Assembly (NCBI GenBank): GCA_029204225.1
Contig: CM055098.1
Coordinates: forward strand, 52,470,728 to 52,534,727
Direction: 5' to 3'
Source of the DNA: Diphasiastrum complanatum
Lineage: Eukaryota > Streptophyta > Lycopodiopsida > Lycopodiales > Lycopodiaceae
DNA: 64,000 nucleotides
Made by a program: the position numbers and the translations under genes. Of the stretch, positions 34,163 to 47,040 are shown in pieces; the stretch's first letter is position 1, and each line of letters opens with the position of its first letter. The notes below the pieces were generated by a model. The model was given only the letters and a program-made list of their open reading frames with translations, had not been told where the DNA came from and made no database searches.

Positions 34163-34350
34163 AAGTGGGACTAGATGTGGTAATCTTTTCAAGATTGATG
34201 CTAATCCTTGTGGAAGTGTGGCCAAGAGGAGCTTGGATAATCCAAGGAAGAGAAGGAAGTGGGACTAGATGTGATAATCTTTTCAAGATTGATGCTAATC
34301 CTTGTGGAAGTGTGGCCAAGAGGAGCTTGGATCATCTCAAGGAGGAGAAA
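34163..34350 (+). repeat. 94-bp tandem duplication
   Basis: Two adjacent copies (34,163-34,256 and 34,257-34,350) are nearly identical over about 75 bp, beginning AAGTGGGACTAGATGTG and including GTGGCCAAGAGGAGCTTGGAT. No known element is recognised in it. Confidence 0.8.
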
Positions 34351-35580
34351 GCAAGTGATCTACCCCAACCTATGTTCAAAGATGGTAAGGGTCATGAAGA
34401 TGGTGCTTTGGCAAAAGCACATGGAGGGCTATTGCCAAGGAGGTCTACTTCTCATCAATTCTCTTATCTTGTTCATTTGGATGATCTCATTTCATCATGT
34501 ATAAGCAAATATGCTGCCATTTCATGTGACTTCCTATTTGAAGACTTCAATTGCAGCTATCTCTATGGTGCTTGATACGAAGACTGCAACAGTTGATACT
34601 TTGGGGATATTTAGATCCATATGATTTGTCAGTATTCCTTTGCATATAAGGATTAAGGAGGATCTAATCTCAATCAAGAGGATGATGGTAGGATTCTCAA
34701 ATCTACCAAAAGTCCAAGTGCATGATGGACATTTGACAAGGCTTGAGGAGGAGTCTTCTCAACACATGGTTTCAAGGGGATCTTCCAAAAACAAGGCCGA
34801 GTCTTTGTGGTTCACACTACATGGAAAAGAGGGGCAATTTTCAGGTGGTATCTACTTCAACATATTCACTTTTTCTTATCTTACATTATATGATGTACCA
34901 TCTTGCTTTTACGAGGTTTCTACATCTCATAGTTGGAGTGAGGCAATGCTTGTCTTGTATCATGCCTCTTGTATGGACATATTTCTTGTCATTGATGACT
35001 TAGATATGTTTCCAAATCATTTTGAAAGAAGGTGGTTGTGTTATCAAATGTATGCTCTTGGATCTAGTAAGAGCAAGAATGAGTTTGTTATTCATATTTT
35101 GAAAAATCATGTTTTTTCATTTTGTGAGGCATTTTGTAAACTTCTCTTGAGATTAAGGGGACACTTACATCCTTGAGCAAGTATTTAGCCTCAAGAAGAC
35201 CAAGATAGTATTTTATTTCAAGATTAGATTCATCATGGAAAAAGTTCATAGTATGTCGACCAATCAAGCTAGAATTGAAAATCTTGATAATCATCACATT
35301 TGCTCATCTTATGATCTTGATCTTCATGATCTTTATGAGGCATGGAAGCCTCGGATTTCACTCTTTATGGTGTCATTCAAGTGGATATTTCAACTCAAAG
35401 ATCATCATCAAGCATGGAGGAAGCACAAGGAAATGGTGGCAAATTGGTGGAATGCTCTTTAATGGAATTGTCAAGTGTTTTCTAACAAAGAAGTCTTATC
35501 ATAGATATGGTGAAGTTGTTGCTATGGAGGATCCCTTGGCTGATTTTCACATGACATGCATATCAAAGGATCCACTCAAC
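34351..35580. other. No recognisable gene
   Basis: Open frames at 34,640-35,176 and 35,235-35,712 give peptides without recognisable domains. They may be old retroelement sequence. A fragmentary minus-strand copia starts on the right. Confidence 0.35.
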
Positions 35581-36599
35581 AAGCTTCACAAGTTTCTGAA
35601 TCTCTTTGGCAATGATGCGTGTGCCATCTTTGGCAATGATGTGTGTGCCATCTTGCATTTGGCTAACTCAATCATGGTACGATTCTTCCTCTCGGCTAAG
35701 CCATTTGAGTGAGGTGAATAAGGAGTGATAAACTGATGTCCAATGCCTTGACTTTGGCAGTACTCCTTGAATTTTAGTAGACATATATTCTCCACCATTG
35801 TCGGACCTCAAGGCTTTGATCTTCTTACTAATTTCTTTCTCTACACGCTCCTTGAAGATCTTGAAGCAGTTTAAAGCTTCGAATTTCTTCTTGGTGAAGT
35901 ACACTATCGTCCTTTTGAAAATTCCTCAATAAAAGTGATAAAATACTTTTCGTTTCTACATTGGGCCTCAAATATCTGTATGTATAATTATTAACAATCC
36001 TCTAACAAAATGTTGATGGCTTGATTAAAAAGGTGTCCTAGCCTGTTTACCGACTATACGGTCTTGAAAGATAGATAATTCGACTTTACTAATTGGATAG
36101 TCAAGATCAAGTACAATAGACTTCTTAAATGTGCTATACAGAAGAATGATTTAAGTGACCAAGTCTATAATGCCAAAGTAAACTTTTATTGATCTGTACT
36201 GAAGTATCAAGAGCCTGATTCGAGGTAGAAAAGCAATGACTTAATTTACCCATTCTCTTGTGCCACACATCTTGCATTGACTTTTGCTCTTTTGCCATGC
36301 ATCCAACTTGGTTAGCAACAACACAAGCATCAAGTTTGAACAACGTACCTTACCTCATCCCTTTTGCGATCAATTCATCTTCTCTTTTGATCAAACAAGC
36401 GTCACCACAAAAATCCACCTTATCAAGTAATTGACTCACACTAAGAATATTCTTAGTAATGGAAGGAATGAACAAAACATCTCTCAAATTCACATTTTTA
36501 TTAGTAGAAAGGGAAATAGGAATTGTGCCAATCCCTTTGATTGCATACTCACCATCATTGGCCTTGTAGAGTCACCTTCTTGTCACCTTCAAATGCCAT

Positions 36600-36678
36600 C
36601 AAAGATGAGTAATACTCTTCATGATATGTCATATGTGATGTCATATGTCATATGTCATTTGTGATGATATGTCATACT
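36600..36678 (+). repeat. Short ATGTCAT-type degenerate repeat
   Basis: Imperfect copies of ATATGTCAT/GATGTCAT replace part of the spacer between the zinc knuckle and the protease in the minus-strand copia fragment. Confidence 0.6.
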
Positions 36679-36699
36679 ATCAAGGTTGGTTTGCTTCTC

Positions 36700-36918
36700 A
36701 CCTTGATCTCTCTTCTTCTTGTAGCAATCACTAGCAAAATGCCCTTTGATTCCACAATAGAAGCACTTTAACTTTGACCTATCTTTCTTCTTATCAACAA
36801 AAGAGGAAGCTCACCTTGATCTTCTTCTTGTAGCAATCACTAGCAAATTGCCCTTTGAATCCACAATAGACTCACTTTAACTTCGACCTATCTTTCTTCT
36901 TACCAACAAAACAGGAAG
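36700..36918 (-). repeat. 109-bp tandem duplication of the gag zinc knuckle
   Basis: The copies 36,700-36,808 and 36,809-36,918 are offset by 109 bp. The left copy encodes an intact CCHC knuckle (CFYCGIKGHFASDC). The right one has lost its first Cys to a stop and its His to Gln (VYCGFKGQFASDC). Confidence 0.8.
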
Positions 36919-37260
36919 GCTCACTTTGAACCTTTGACCATTTGCCTTTGCCTTTGCCCTTGAATTTGCTCTTGATGAACATAGCCTCCTCTCCATCAAC
37001 TTGAGATGTAGATGTAGATCCACCTCTTGATTGAAGCCTAAACTCTTCATTCACAAAGATCTCTTGCAAATCAACCGTACTTGGCAAAGTCTTTTGAATA
37101 TCAAAATTTTGAACAAGATTAGCATGATCATCCAACAAGCCATTAAGAACAACTTGAACAAGTTCTATCTCCTTCCTTAGAGTTAGAACTCTAGATGTAG
37201 ACTTAGATTCATAAAGCTTCTTTAAAGAATCCCAAGCCTGCCCTTACATCGGCTTCAATC

Positions 37261-37595
37261 ATGGAATAGGCTTCCTCATCTGTAATGACCTACCAGCTCT
37301 TTCCAGTCTAAAGGCACCTTCAGGTTTTTCGTATTTTTGCTACATTGGCAGACCGGCATCGCCAACTTATCATAAACTCTAAAATAGCTAGAGAAACAAA
37401 TATCCTAAGGGCGATTACCAACTTTGTACAAATGCAAAACTGGAGTAAATGGCAGTTAAGGCATAAAATATTTTTTCTCTCGACACTTGTAAATATATAT
37501 ATACTAGCTGAATCAAGCTATGTAAGTGTTAATTGAATTTCTTTTTCAATTAGAGTTTTCTATAGGATTTTAGTAGATTTTGTTGGGTATATCTA
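37261..37595. other. No recognisable gene
   Basis: AT-rich sequence between two copia pieces, with no motif that I can assign. Confidence 0.3.
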
Positions 37596-37599
37596 CTAA

Positions 37600-38910
37600 A
37601 AAGCAAAGATGAAGTGTTTGATGACTTTGTCAAGTTCAAGATTGCAAGGGAGGTTCAATTTACTACAAAGATCAAGTGCTTGAGGAGTGTTAATGGTGGT
37701 GAGTATATTTCTACCAAGTTCAAGGCTTGTTGAGTACGTATCCCAAAGAACATTCTTCTCTTTCCTCTTCTCACCTGCAAATTGCTTATTCAGGCATGGA
37801 TATTCATCACGCTTTGGCATGTCATGCATAATAACCTATTGATTGAATGGAACATCCTATTTTCTAGCCTCTTCATTCTCACTAGCTTAATCATCCAAGC
37901 TTCTGAGATTTGCTACAATATCTTGAGTTTGCTCTCAGGCATTTGGCCAGTTAATATCATAGTACCCATGCTATTCATAAGAAAAAGTATGATCAGCCTG
38001 AAGTGCTAGTGTTGGTAGGTTATATAGAAAGAATGATATTTTAAAGGATTTATCATCCAACTTCTTTCTTATTTCATTAGGTACATGGACGAGCATCAAA
38101 ATACTTTCAACCCAAGTACTTTAGGTTTGACACATGTGAAATCTTCATACGATGTTATCTTGGGAACTACAACTATAGGACTTCTATTTTTTTTGCAATG
38201 TTGCATGCCTCTCCCCAAAAAGAATCTGGTAGCTTCATGAACTTTAGCATGGAATGTGTGTCTCAATAATAGTTCTATTCTTACTTTCCGCTACACCATT
38301 TTGTTGTGGTGTATAGGATTGGGTGAGCTATCTTTTTATTCCATGTTCGTAACAAAAAGCACTGAACTCATTTGAAGCATACTCACCACCACTATCTAAT
38401 TGTAAGATCTTCACTTTCCTTCATGTTTGAGTCGAAGAAGGATCCTCCTTGGTTCTGTCATCAAGAGTGATGTTGATATAGCAAATACATCCAATTTTTT
38501 TGAAAAAGTTGACACTCGGCCTTCTACCAAACAATATTTCAAAAGGGGTTTTTCCACCCAATATTGAACTTGGCCACCTATTGCATAGAAAATTAGCACA
38601 CAACAAAGCTTGATCCCAAAAAGATTTAGGAAGATAAAGTACCAAAGTGGTATGAGAAGCTGGTGCAAGACGGTGCCAAGGAAGTGTCATCTACGAGCCA
38701 AGTAGGAGAGATCATATCCATGAGGGAGCAAAGACCTCCAGAAAGGTTCCAGGTAGACTATGCTTTTATGATGAAAATCAACAATTCATTTGAACCTACT
38801 ATGTTTGAAGAAGTGAGGGAGAGCAAAGTCTGGCAAAAGGCTATGGAAGACAAGATGAAATCCATTGAGAAGCACAACGAATGCAATGCCAAACTTCAAA
38901 CCTTGTGTCA
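37600..38910. pseudogene. Mosaic of copia integrase pieces on both strands
   Basis: Plus strand at 37,600-37,740: KIKCLRSVNGGEYISTKFKA (integrase core). Minus strand at 38,400-38,035: LDSGGEYASNEFSAF, SYTPQQNGVAESKNRT, then HVPNEIRKKLDDKS. Minus strand at 38,690-38,411: LPKSFWDQALLCANFLCNR and GGKTPFEILFGRRPSVNFF. Plus strand at 38,640-38,900: KYQSG-like PKWYEKLVQ, then MREQRPPERFQVDYAFM and SKVWQKAMEDKMKSIEKH (pre-RT region). The two minus pieces are in the wrong order relative to a normal pol gene, so at least three rearranged fragments are present. Confidence 0.7.
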
Positions 38911-40084
<1,174 letters not shown>

Positions 40085-40884
40085 TGTAGAACAATTGATC
40101 AGACAGATCTTGATTCTACCAACAAAGCGCACAATTTACTTGGCAAAGGATGAGAAAGAAACGAACTCGAACTCGAAACATTTCTATTCGTGACCAACTC
40201 GAAAAGATTCGCGAAGGATTCGTGAAATTTGGCTTGCAATCAACTCGAAAGTTTCACCAAATTTGTCTTGAAATCAACTCGAAAGATTCGCGAAACAGTT
40301 TCTTGTAGAAGCTCGTGGCTTTCTTGTTGAAGCTCGAAAGATTCGCGAACAAAATCTTGTCGCAAAATATTCTGTTTCTTGTTCAAGCCTCAGATGTCGC
40401 GAAATTGTCGCAAACAATTCGAGAAATCTTCTGGATTGTTTTTCAAGCTCACTTGTCGCGGAACTATCTTGAACAGTTCGCGAAATATTCTAGATTTCTT
40501 CTTCAAGCTCAAGAATTGTCATCTGTCACGAACAATTTGCGAAAGATGAAAATGTTGCGAAGAGACAAGTGTCGCGAACAATTTGCGAAACACGAAGCTG
40601 AGACAAAGAGATGAACTGTCGCGAATTATTCGCGAACAAATTTTATTCCAGCCTGGAAACAAAGCATCTATTTGAATATCAACCGTCTTAAACGATTAGA
40701 TATCTACTGTTACAACATTAAAAGGGCAAAAGACCTGTAAATAAAAGGCCAAAAGTCCTATCCTATAACAATATAAATACATGTGCACTACTCGTTGTAA
40801 CACACTCAATCAGAGACAAAACAGCGAGATAAGACAGTAAGAGATGTATATTGAAGAATCAGATTCAGAGTTATATAAATTCAT
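40085..40884 (+). repeat. Left LTR of copia A
   Basis: Similarity to the split right LTR runs from TGTAGAAC to AGAGTTATATAAA. It is dense in TCGCGAA-like palindromes. A possible TATA region lies near 40,770 (ATATAAATAC). Confidence 0.8.
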
Positions 40885-41050
40885 TTTTGATCAATAATGT
40901 CTTATTGTCTAAATTGTCTTAAGTTGTCTCTTACTTCCGCATATAATTTTCGCATGCATATTCAATCAGAACAAATACTGTTCTATTAGTACATAGATCA
41001 GATAAAATCGCGATTGAAGAAATTGATACTAGTTTGATTTATTCAAACTT

Positions 41051-41062
41051 GCTCTGATACCA
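41051..41062 (-). promoter_or_regulatory. Inverted primer-binding site, initiator-Met tRNA
   Basis: GCTCTGATACCA on the plus strand is the site in minus orientation, preceded on the minus strand by CCTACAG, which looks like an LTR end. It is opposite to the surrounding plus-strand copia A, so it marks an inverted fragment. Confidence 0.6.
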
Positions 41063-41097
41063 CTGTAGGAAAAATAATAATCAGAACCCAAGATCGT

Positions 41098-41626
41098 TAC
41101 ATTGGAAGTTGGCAAAGAGAGTACTACAATATCTCCAGGAAACGAAAGACTATGGACTGTGTTATTCGAAGGAGGCTGGATTTCACATTGAATCTTACAG
41201 TGATGCAGGCTGGGCATCCATGAAGGATGATAGCAAAAGTATTTAAGGAGGTTGTACTCTAGCATCTGGCGCAACCATGCTCTGGATTAGCAAGAAGCAA
41301 ACAACAGTAGCCCAATCTTCCTATGAAGCGGAATATGTAGCAGCAGCCAAGATGGCAAACGAGCTGATCTGGATTAAACATATATTGGAGGGATTGATGA
41401 ATCTAGTTCTAAACCTTATGTCTTGTTAATAAATAACACTTCAACAATCTATCTTACAAAAGATCCTATATTTCACTCGAAAACGAAACACATAGCTATC
41501 AAGTATCATGTGATTCGGGACTTAGTCGAGAAGAAGATACTGAAGACAATCTTCATACTCACAGAGAAAATGACAACTGATATATTTACAAAGCCACTAA
41601 GTAAAGCTTTGTTTGAGAAGCAATGA
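41098..41626 (+). pseudogene. copia A RNase H remnant
   Basis: WKLAKRVLQYLQETKDYG, then SYSDAGWASMKDDSKS (a TAA follows), SSYEAEYVAAAKMANELIWIKHIL, a frameshift, and NTSTIYLTKDPIFHSKTKHIAIKYH with DIFTKPLSKALFEKQ. It ends at 41,626, followed by the purine tract TTTGAGAGGGAG before the right LTR. Confidence 0.88.
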
Positions 41627-41667
41627 AGAAGATTGAGGTTAATCCAGCTGCCACTTTGAGAGGGAGC

Positions 41668-42262
41668 TGTAGAACAACTGACCAGACAGATCTTGATTCT
41701 ACCAACAAATCGCGCAATTTACTTGACAAAGGATGAGAAAGAAACGAATGCAAACTCAAAACATTTCTATTCGTGACCAACTCGAAAAGATTCGCAAAAT
41801 TTCTCTTGCAGTCAACTTGAAAGATTCGCGAAATAGTTTCTTGTAGAAGCTCGTGGCTTTCTTGTTGAAGCTCAAAAGATTCGCGAACAAAATCTTGTAG
41901 CGAAATATTTTGTTTCTTGTTCAAGCCTCAGATGTCGCAAAATTGTCACGAACAATTCACGAAATCTTCTGGACTGTTCTTCAAGCTCATCTGGCGCGAA
42001 ACTATCTCGAACAAGTCACAAAATATTATAGATTTCTTCTTCAAGCTCAAGAATTGTCATCTGTCACGAACAATTCGCAAAAGATGAAAATGTCGCGAAG
42101 AGACAAGTGTCGCGAACAATTCACGAAACACGGAGCTGAGACGAAGAGATGAACTATCACGAATTATTTGCAAACAGATTTTATTCGAGCCTAGAAACAA
42201 TGCGTCTATTTGAATATCAACCTTCGTAAACAGTTAGATATCTACTGTTACAACATTAAAAG
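41668..42262 (+). repeat. Right LTR of copia A, first part
   Basis: It starts TGTAGAACAACTGACC and is interrupted at the AAAAG target duplication by element B. The remaining part is 48,003-48,165. Confidence 0.85.
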
Positions 42263-43289
42263 TGAAGAAACAAAACATTTCTAATTACAAAGCCTTGCTA
42301 GCTTTCAGCCCTCAGCCTGACGAAGACATTCGCAAACTTGAAGATCTGGAGACATGAAGCACGCAAAGTTTTGTAAACACGAAAGTCAAAGGAAACGAAG
42401 ACGAACAGTTTGCGAACACGAAAGTCAAAGCATACGAAGACAAGGTTCACAAACACGAAAGATTCACGAACGAGAATCTTTTGCGGTTCAGTACGAGAGA
42501 AGTCAAACGATCGAAACGAAACCTTCTCCTGCCTGCGCTCTCCAAAGAGTACCAACAAGATCATGCAAGTACCTAGAAGCACAGATATCTGATCTGATGA
42601 TATGACATCAGCAGATAACTTTTAGGTCGTGGCTAATCTGCCACTCTTGTGATTCCCTGATTAGTTGTAGATGTTTAATTACTCTAATCTTAGATTCACA
42701 TAGAGCGACCATACTTACTGGATGATACTTGACATATAGATCAACAGAATACACATACAGTGTAAGGAAGTAGTCTGATGCTAGTAAGCAATCAAGACGA
42801 AATACAGACAACAAGTCCGCCTGCGTGCAAGACGAGCTCTGTGTGATCAAGATCCATAGAGATCCAACTGTCCGCTAGTAAAGCGAGACGATTACTCATG
42901 AGCGAACCGTTTTTCTCCCACGCCAACCACTGCGTGGATTTGCATGCAGTGCTTGAAGAAAGCAAAGGAAGATCAATATAGATAATTTCTCTTGTTGTGT
43001 CAGATCTTGAATGCATATGCTTCTGCTGTTAATTGTGTGTCTGAGTTTTCTTGTTCATTTTTTAATTCCGCACCTTGGTTGAAACTATGTTAAATGTTGC
43101 ATTAAATTTATAAACGTAGATCAATAGAGCCTGACTACATTCTGGAGGATTGTAGGAGTGATTCAGCTGGTAGTGTCCAGCGATCGCATCTGAACTCCAT
43201 CCGAATCGAAACAGAGGATCATGGTTTGTTCGCAAAAGCTTTGCGACTGCGAAATCCAAATCGCGATTCACGAATCCTGAACCTCATCA
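42263..43289 (+). repeat. 5' LTR of copia B
   Basis: 1027 bp, with TG...CA ends, matching 47,041-48,002. CpG-rich CGCGAA motifs are frequent in both ends of the LTR. Confidence 0.92.
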
Positions 43290-43290
43290 G

Positions 43291-43303
43291 TGGTATCAGA
43301 GCC
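43291..43303 (+). promoter_or_regulatory. Primer-binding site, initiator-Met tRNA
   Basis: TGGTATCAGAGCC lies one base after the 5' LTR of copia B. Confidence 0.92.
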
Positions 43304-43405
43304 GGTCATCCTGTCATATTCTGACATAGCCAAGAAGCTAGCAGATCCAGGAGGCGAAGCATTCAAACAAACAACCATCAACAAGGGAACAAACTCCAAG
43401 AAGCA

Positions 43406-44340
43406 ATGGCTTCAATCAGCAGTATGCGGAGCAAGATCTGCACAATACTTGATTCCTCAAGATCTAACTTTCTAGCTTGGAAAATTAAGACATCTTTGAT
43501 ACTCAAGGGTGAAAGACTATTCCCCTGGGTGGACGGCACAGAAGAAATGCCTATGACAACAGGCAAGGAGCTACGCAAATGGAGGGAGAAAAACGACAAG
43601 ACAGTAGCCTTGCTATCATCTTCCATCAAAGATAGTCTCACACTTGACCTGGCTACACTCTCCAAAGCTAAGGAGATGTGGGATGCATTACTCACCAGAT
43701 TTCAGACGAAATCAAGAAGTCAAATCATGATGCTGGAAGATCAGCTGACGAATTTGTAGTGGGATGGAAAAGAGCTCACTTCTTTCGTAAGAAAGATGAA
43801 GGATCTGTTTATGTCACTACATAACTCTGGAGCAGAGAATGTTGTGTGAGCTAAAAAGAAGCTCACATACCTGTTGAGAGTCTTATCCAGATCATTCTAG
43901 ACGACAAGAATCCTGCTCGTGAAAGATCCCACCATGAACCTCGAAAAGGCGATTGTCGAGATACGAGAGGAAGTCGAGGCCAGAGAACATCTTGATTACA
44001 AAGATGGTTCTGACCAGGCCCTCTATGACAACAAAGAAGCAATTTAAGCCTAAGAGGGAGTCCAATCAAAAGTAGGATCGTGACCAGCAAGCAGAGGGAA
44101 CAAGCAAAGACAACTGGAAGACCAAAGGGAGGTCGAAACAACAAGGTGCAGACAAGAAGACTTGTGTGAGATGCAGAAGAGACGGACATACAGTAGATAC
44201 CTGTTGGCTCAATTCCAAGATTGAGTGTATCCATTGCCAAAAGAAGGGTCACACAACCATGGATTGCCGCCAGAACCCAAGAAACAAGTCAGCACAGAAC
44301 AGACAGAAGATCAGCAATAGTTCATCCTATGTCGAGTAGC
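43406..44340 (+). pseudogene. copia B gag
   Basis: It starts at the ATG at 43,406 (MASISSMRSKICTILD, FLAWKIKTSLILKG). A TAG at 43,757 is followed in frame-broken form by SFVRKMKDLFMSLHNSGAENVV. Two CCHC zinc knuckles follow (CVRCRRDGHTVDTC and CIHCQKKGHTTMDC, about 44,163-44,270). Two knuckles are more than most copia elements carry. Confidence 0.85.
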
Positions 44341-44429
44341 CCAAGAGCTCGAAAATGGGCGCAAAAAGAACAAACATAAATGTTCGACCACCTATATCTG
44401 TGAACACGTGTGTACAACATCAACAGCTG

Positions 44430-45990
44430 ACACACATGAGGTGATCCTAGATTCAGGAGCCACCTCACACTTTGTGACATCAAGACGAATCATGTCTAAT
44501 TTCAGAAGTGCAGATCCCTCAAGATTCATAGTTCTTGGAGAGGATCTAGACATCTAGTGAACGGTATTGGTTCACTATGGCTCAACACCAATGGCAGAGA
44601 TAGACGACTTGAAGACATTCTGTTCGTGCCTACTCTGCAACAAGACTTGCTCTCTGTAGCAAGAATAGCAGATGCAGGGATGCGTGTGACGTTTTCTGAC
44701 GAAGCATGCAATGTGATTGATGCCAGTACCAGTACTCTCATCACTCAAGGCAGAAGGAAAGGGAACCTATATCATCTGAAGGTATGCCTACTTGCAGATT
44801 AGGTGCATCAAACTCATGACGACTCGCCAGACACTCTGTGGCACAAAAGACTTTGCCACATGAACTCAATGGCACTTTACCAAGCAAGCCATTATGGAGC
44901 GATAACAGGGGTCGGCATCTCGAATGCAACCAGTTCGACCACCTGTGATGCATGCTTGAAGGGCAAGATGTCATGCACACCATTCATCAAAGACTCCTAC
45001 AGAACAACAAAGATTCTGGATCTAGTGCACTCTGACATTTGCGGAGCATTCAATGTGATCTCAGTAGGAGGTTCATAGTATTACATAACCTTCATTGATG
45101 ATTATAGCAAATTTGCCAGAGTGTATTTCATTTTAGAATAAATATGAAGCATTTGATAAATTCACAGAATATGTGAATTGGACAGAAAGATGCACAGACA
45201 GCAAAGTGAGGCAGATTAGAACAGATCAAGGTGGCGAATACATCTCAAATCTCTTCACTGACTTCTGCAATGATCGTGGCATCATTCACATAAGAACTGC
45301 AGCCTACACAACGCAACACAATGGTGTTGCTGAACAAAAGAACAGGACCCTAATGGAAGCAGCCAGATGCATGATGGCCTACTCGAAATCTCCAAGGGCA
45401 CTGTGGGCTGAAGTAGTACAAAGCAGTCGCATACATCCAGAACAGAACAGGCAAGTCTGGTGTTCCTCACACGACACCACATGAGCTATGGTGGGGTAGA
45501 AAGCCCAACCTGTCTCACGTCAGAATCTTTGGCTGTGCAGCTTATGCACATATTCCTGATAAGCTTCGAAAGAAGCTTGATGAGAAAGCCGAACAGGGAT
45601 TTTTGGTAGGTTATGACAACAATTTGTCATACTACATAGCGTACACTGTGAAAACAGTGAGAGATGTCAGATTCGATGAGAGCAGGACAATGGCCAATGA
45701 CGATCCTGTCAGCTACGAAGTTCTGGAGAGACAATCCTATGACCTGCCACCAACGACAGAGGGAGCAGAGGACGAACACAAAAATGAAGATTTTTGAGTC
45801 GTTTCCCATTCGAACGACAAATCTGACGAAGAAAGATTTGAAAGGCAACTTGCTGCCGCGGTTCCTGTAAACCAAAATGGTTCCGGACCAAGCAGAGCAG
45901 ACAAGGGCAAAGACATAGCTGTTCCAGGAGGATCTCCCAGAAGGTCGACAAGATCACGAAGAGCGCCAAAAAGAGTTCTGCGGGTTTAGT
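44430..45990 (+). pseudogene. copia B protease and integrase
   Basis: Protease: ILDSGATSHFVTS (about 44,447). After stops: NGIGSLWLNTNGRDRRLEDILFVP, DTLWHKRLCHMN with CDACLKGK (zinc module, 44,803-45,000), LVHSDICGAF, FIDDYSKFARVY, RTDQGGEYIS and QHNGVAEQKNRTLMEAAR (45,173-45,390), then KPNLSHVRIFGCAAYAHIP and GFLVGYDNNLSYY. The acidic triad is visible but spread over several frames. Confidence 0.85.
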
Positions 45991-46046
45991 GGCGAACCAC
46001 AGACTTTCGAGGAGAAGGTCTAGAAAAGGACAGATGGATCCAAGTC

Positions 46047-47040
46047 ATGAACAAAAAAATGGAGTCCATGAGAAAAAACCAGGTATGGACGCTGGAGCCA
46101 TTACCAAATAAGCGCAAGACTGTCAAATGCAAATGGGTCTTCAAGCTCAAATACAGACCAGACGAAAATGTAATAAAATACAAGGCAAGACTGGTAGCGA
46201 AAGATTTTTCTCAGAGATATGGTATTGACTACTCTGAAACCTTTTTTCTTGTCGTCAAACATTCGTCCCTACGTCTATTATTTGCATATGCAGCAACTTA
46301 TGACCTCAGGATCCACATTGTGGATGAGAAGACAACCTTCTTGCATGGCGGTTTAGACGAAGAGGTCTACATGGATCAACCCCCAGGATATGTCTCGAAT
46401 TCACTTCCTGACTATGCATGCAGAACGCATAGAAACATCTACGGTCTGAAATAATCAGCCCGACAATGGTACAAGAAGAAAGACCAAGCCCTGAAATCAT
46501 TAGGATTCAAGCCTCTGTTGGCTGATTCCAATGTATATGTCAGAGTTACAGATGGGCAGATCATCATTATGACTGTCTATGTGGACAACACTCTGATACT
46601 TTGCAGGAGTGAGCAGCTAATTGCTAAAGTAAAGAGAGACATCTCGAAACATTTCGAGATCAGATCTGGGAGAAGCCAAGAATTACCTAGGCTTGCAAGT
46701 TGAAAGGGACTACGAGGGAGGTAAGTTATACCTTCACCAGTCCAGATACACCCATAAGATCCTAGAGGACTTTGGGATGCTGAACTGCAAAGGAGCGAAC
46801 ACTCCAATGCTCGCAGGGACGAATGATGACTGTCCAAAGACTGAGGAAGAGAGACAAAAAATGCAGCTCACACCTTACAAGAAGCTGATAGGATCACTGA
46901 TGTACCTTGTTGACAATACACGCCATGATATTGCTTATGCAGTATTCAGGACGAGCCAATTCTGCACGAATCCAGACTCGACACATTGGAAGATTGCAAA
47001 ACGAATTTTGCAATATCTTCAATTAACGAGGAATTATGAC
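46047..47040 (+). pseudogene. copia B reverse transcriptase
   Basis: KKMESMRKNQVWTLEPL, KARLVAKDFSQRYGIDYSETF, VDEKTTFLHGGLDEEVYM, then TAA at 46,452-46,454 and continued frame SARQWYKKKDQALKSLGF with YVDNTLIL. The catalytic YVDD has become YVDN. A frameshift near 46,680 leads to LQVERDYEGGKLYLHQSRY and YLVDNTRHDIAYAV. It ends at KRILQYLQLTRNYD, where LTR sequence starts; RNase H is missing. Confidence 0.88.

Larger units (their letters stand above)
35586..37260 (-). pseudogene. copia gag to integrase fragment, minus strand
   Basis: Minus-strand order: gag end (ELVQVVLNGLLDDHANLVQ, TLPSTVDLQEIFVNEEFRLQ, 37,160-36,950); zinc knuckle KCFYCGIKGHFASDC, duplicated; pre-integrase HYRLGHL region (36,343-36,134); integrase core ALRSDNGGEYMST and PYSPHSNGLAERKNRTMIELA (35,904-35,650). 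It matches the plus-strand gag at 62.1 kb closely, with about 40 gag residues missing in comparison. A 24-bp duplication near 35,610-35,657 repeats MAHTSLPK as MAHASLPK. It is cut off at about 35,586 within integrase. Confidence 0.85.
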
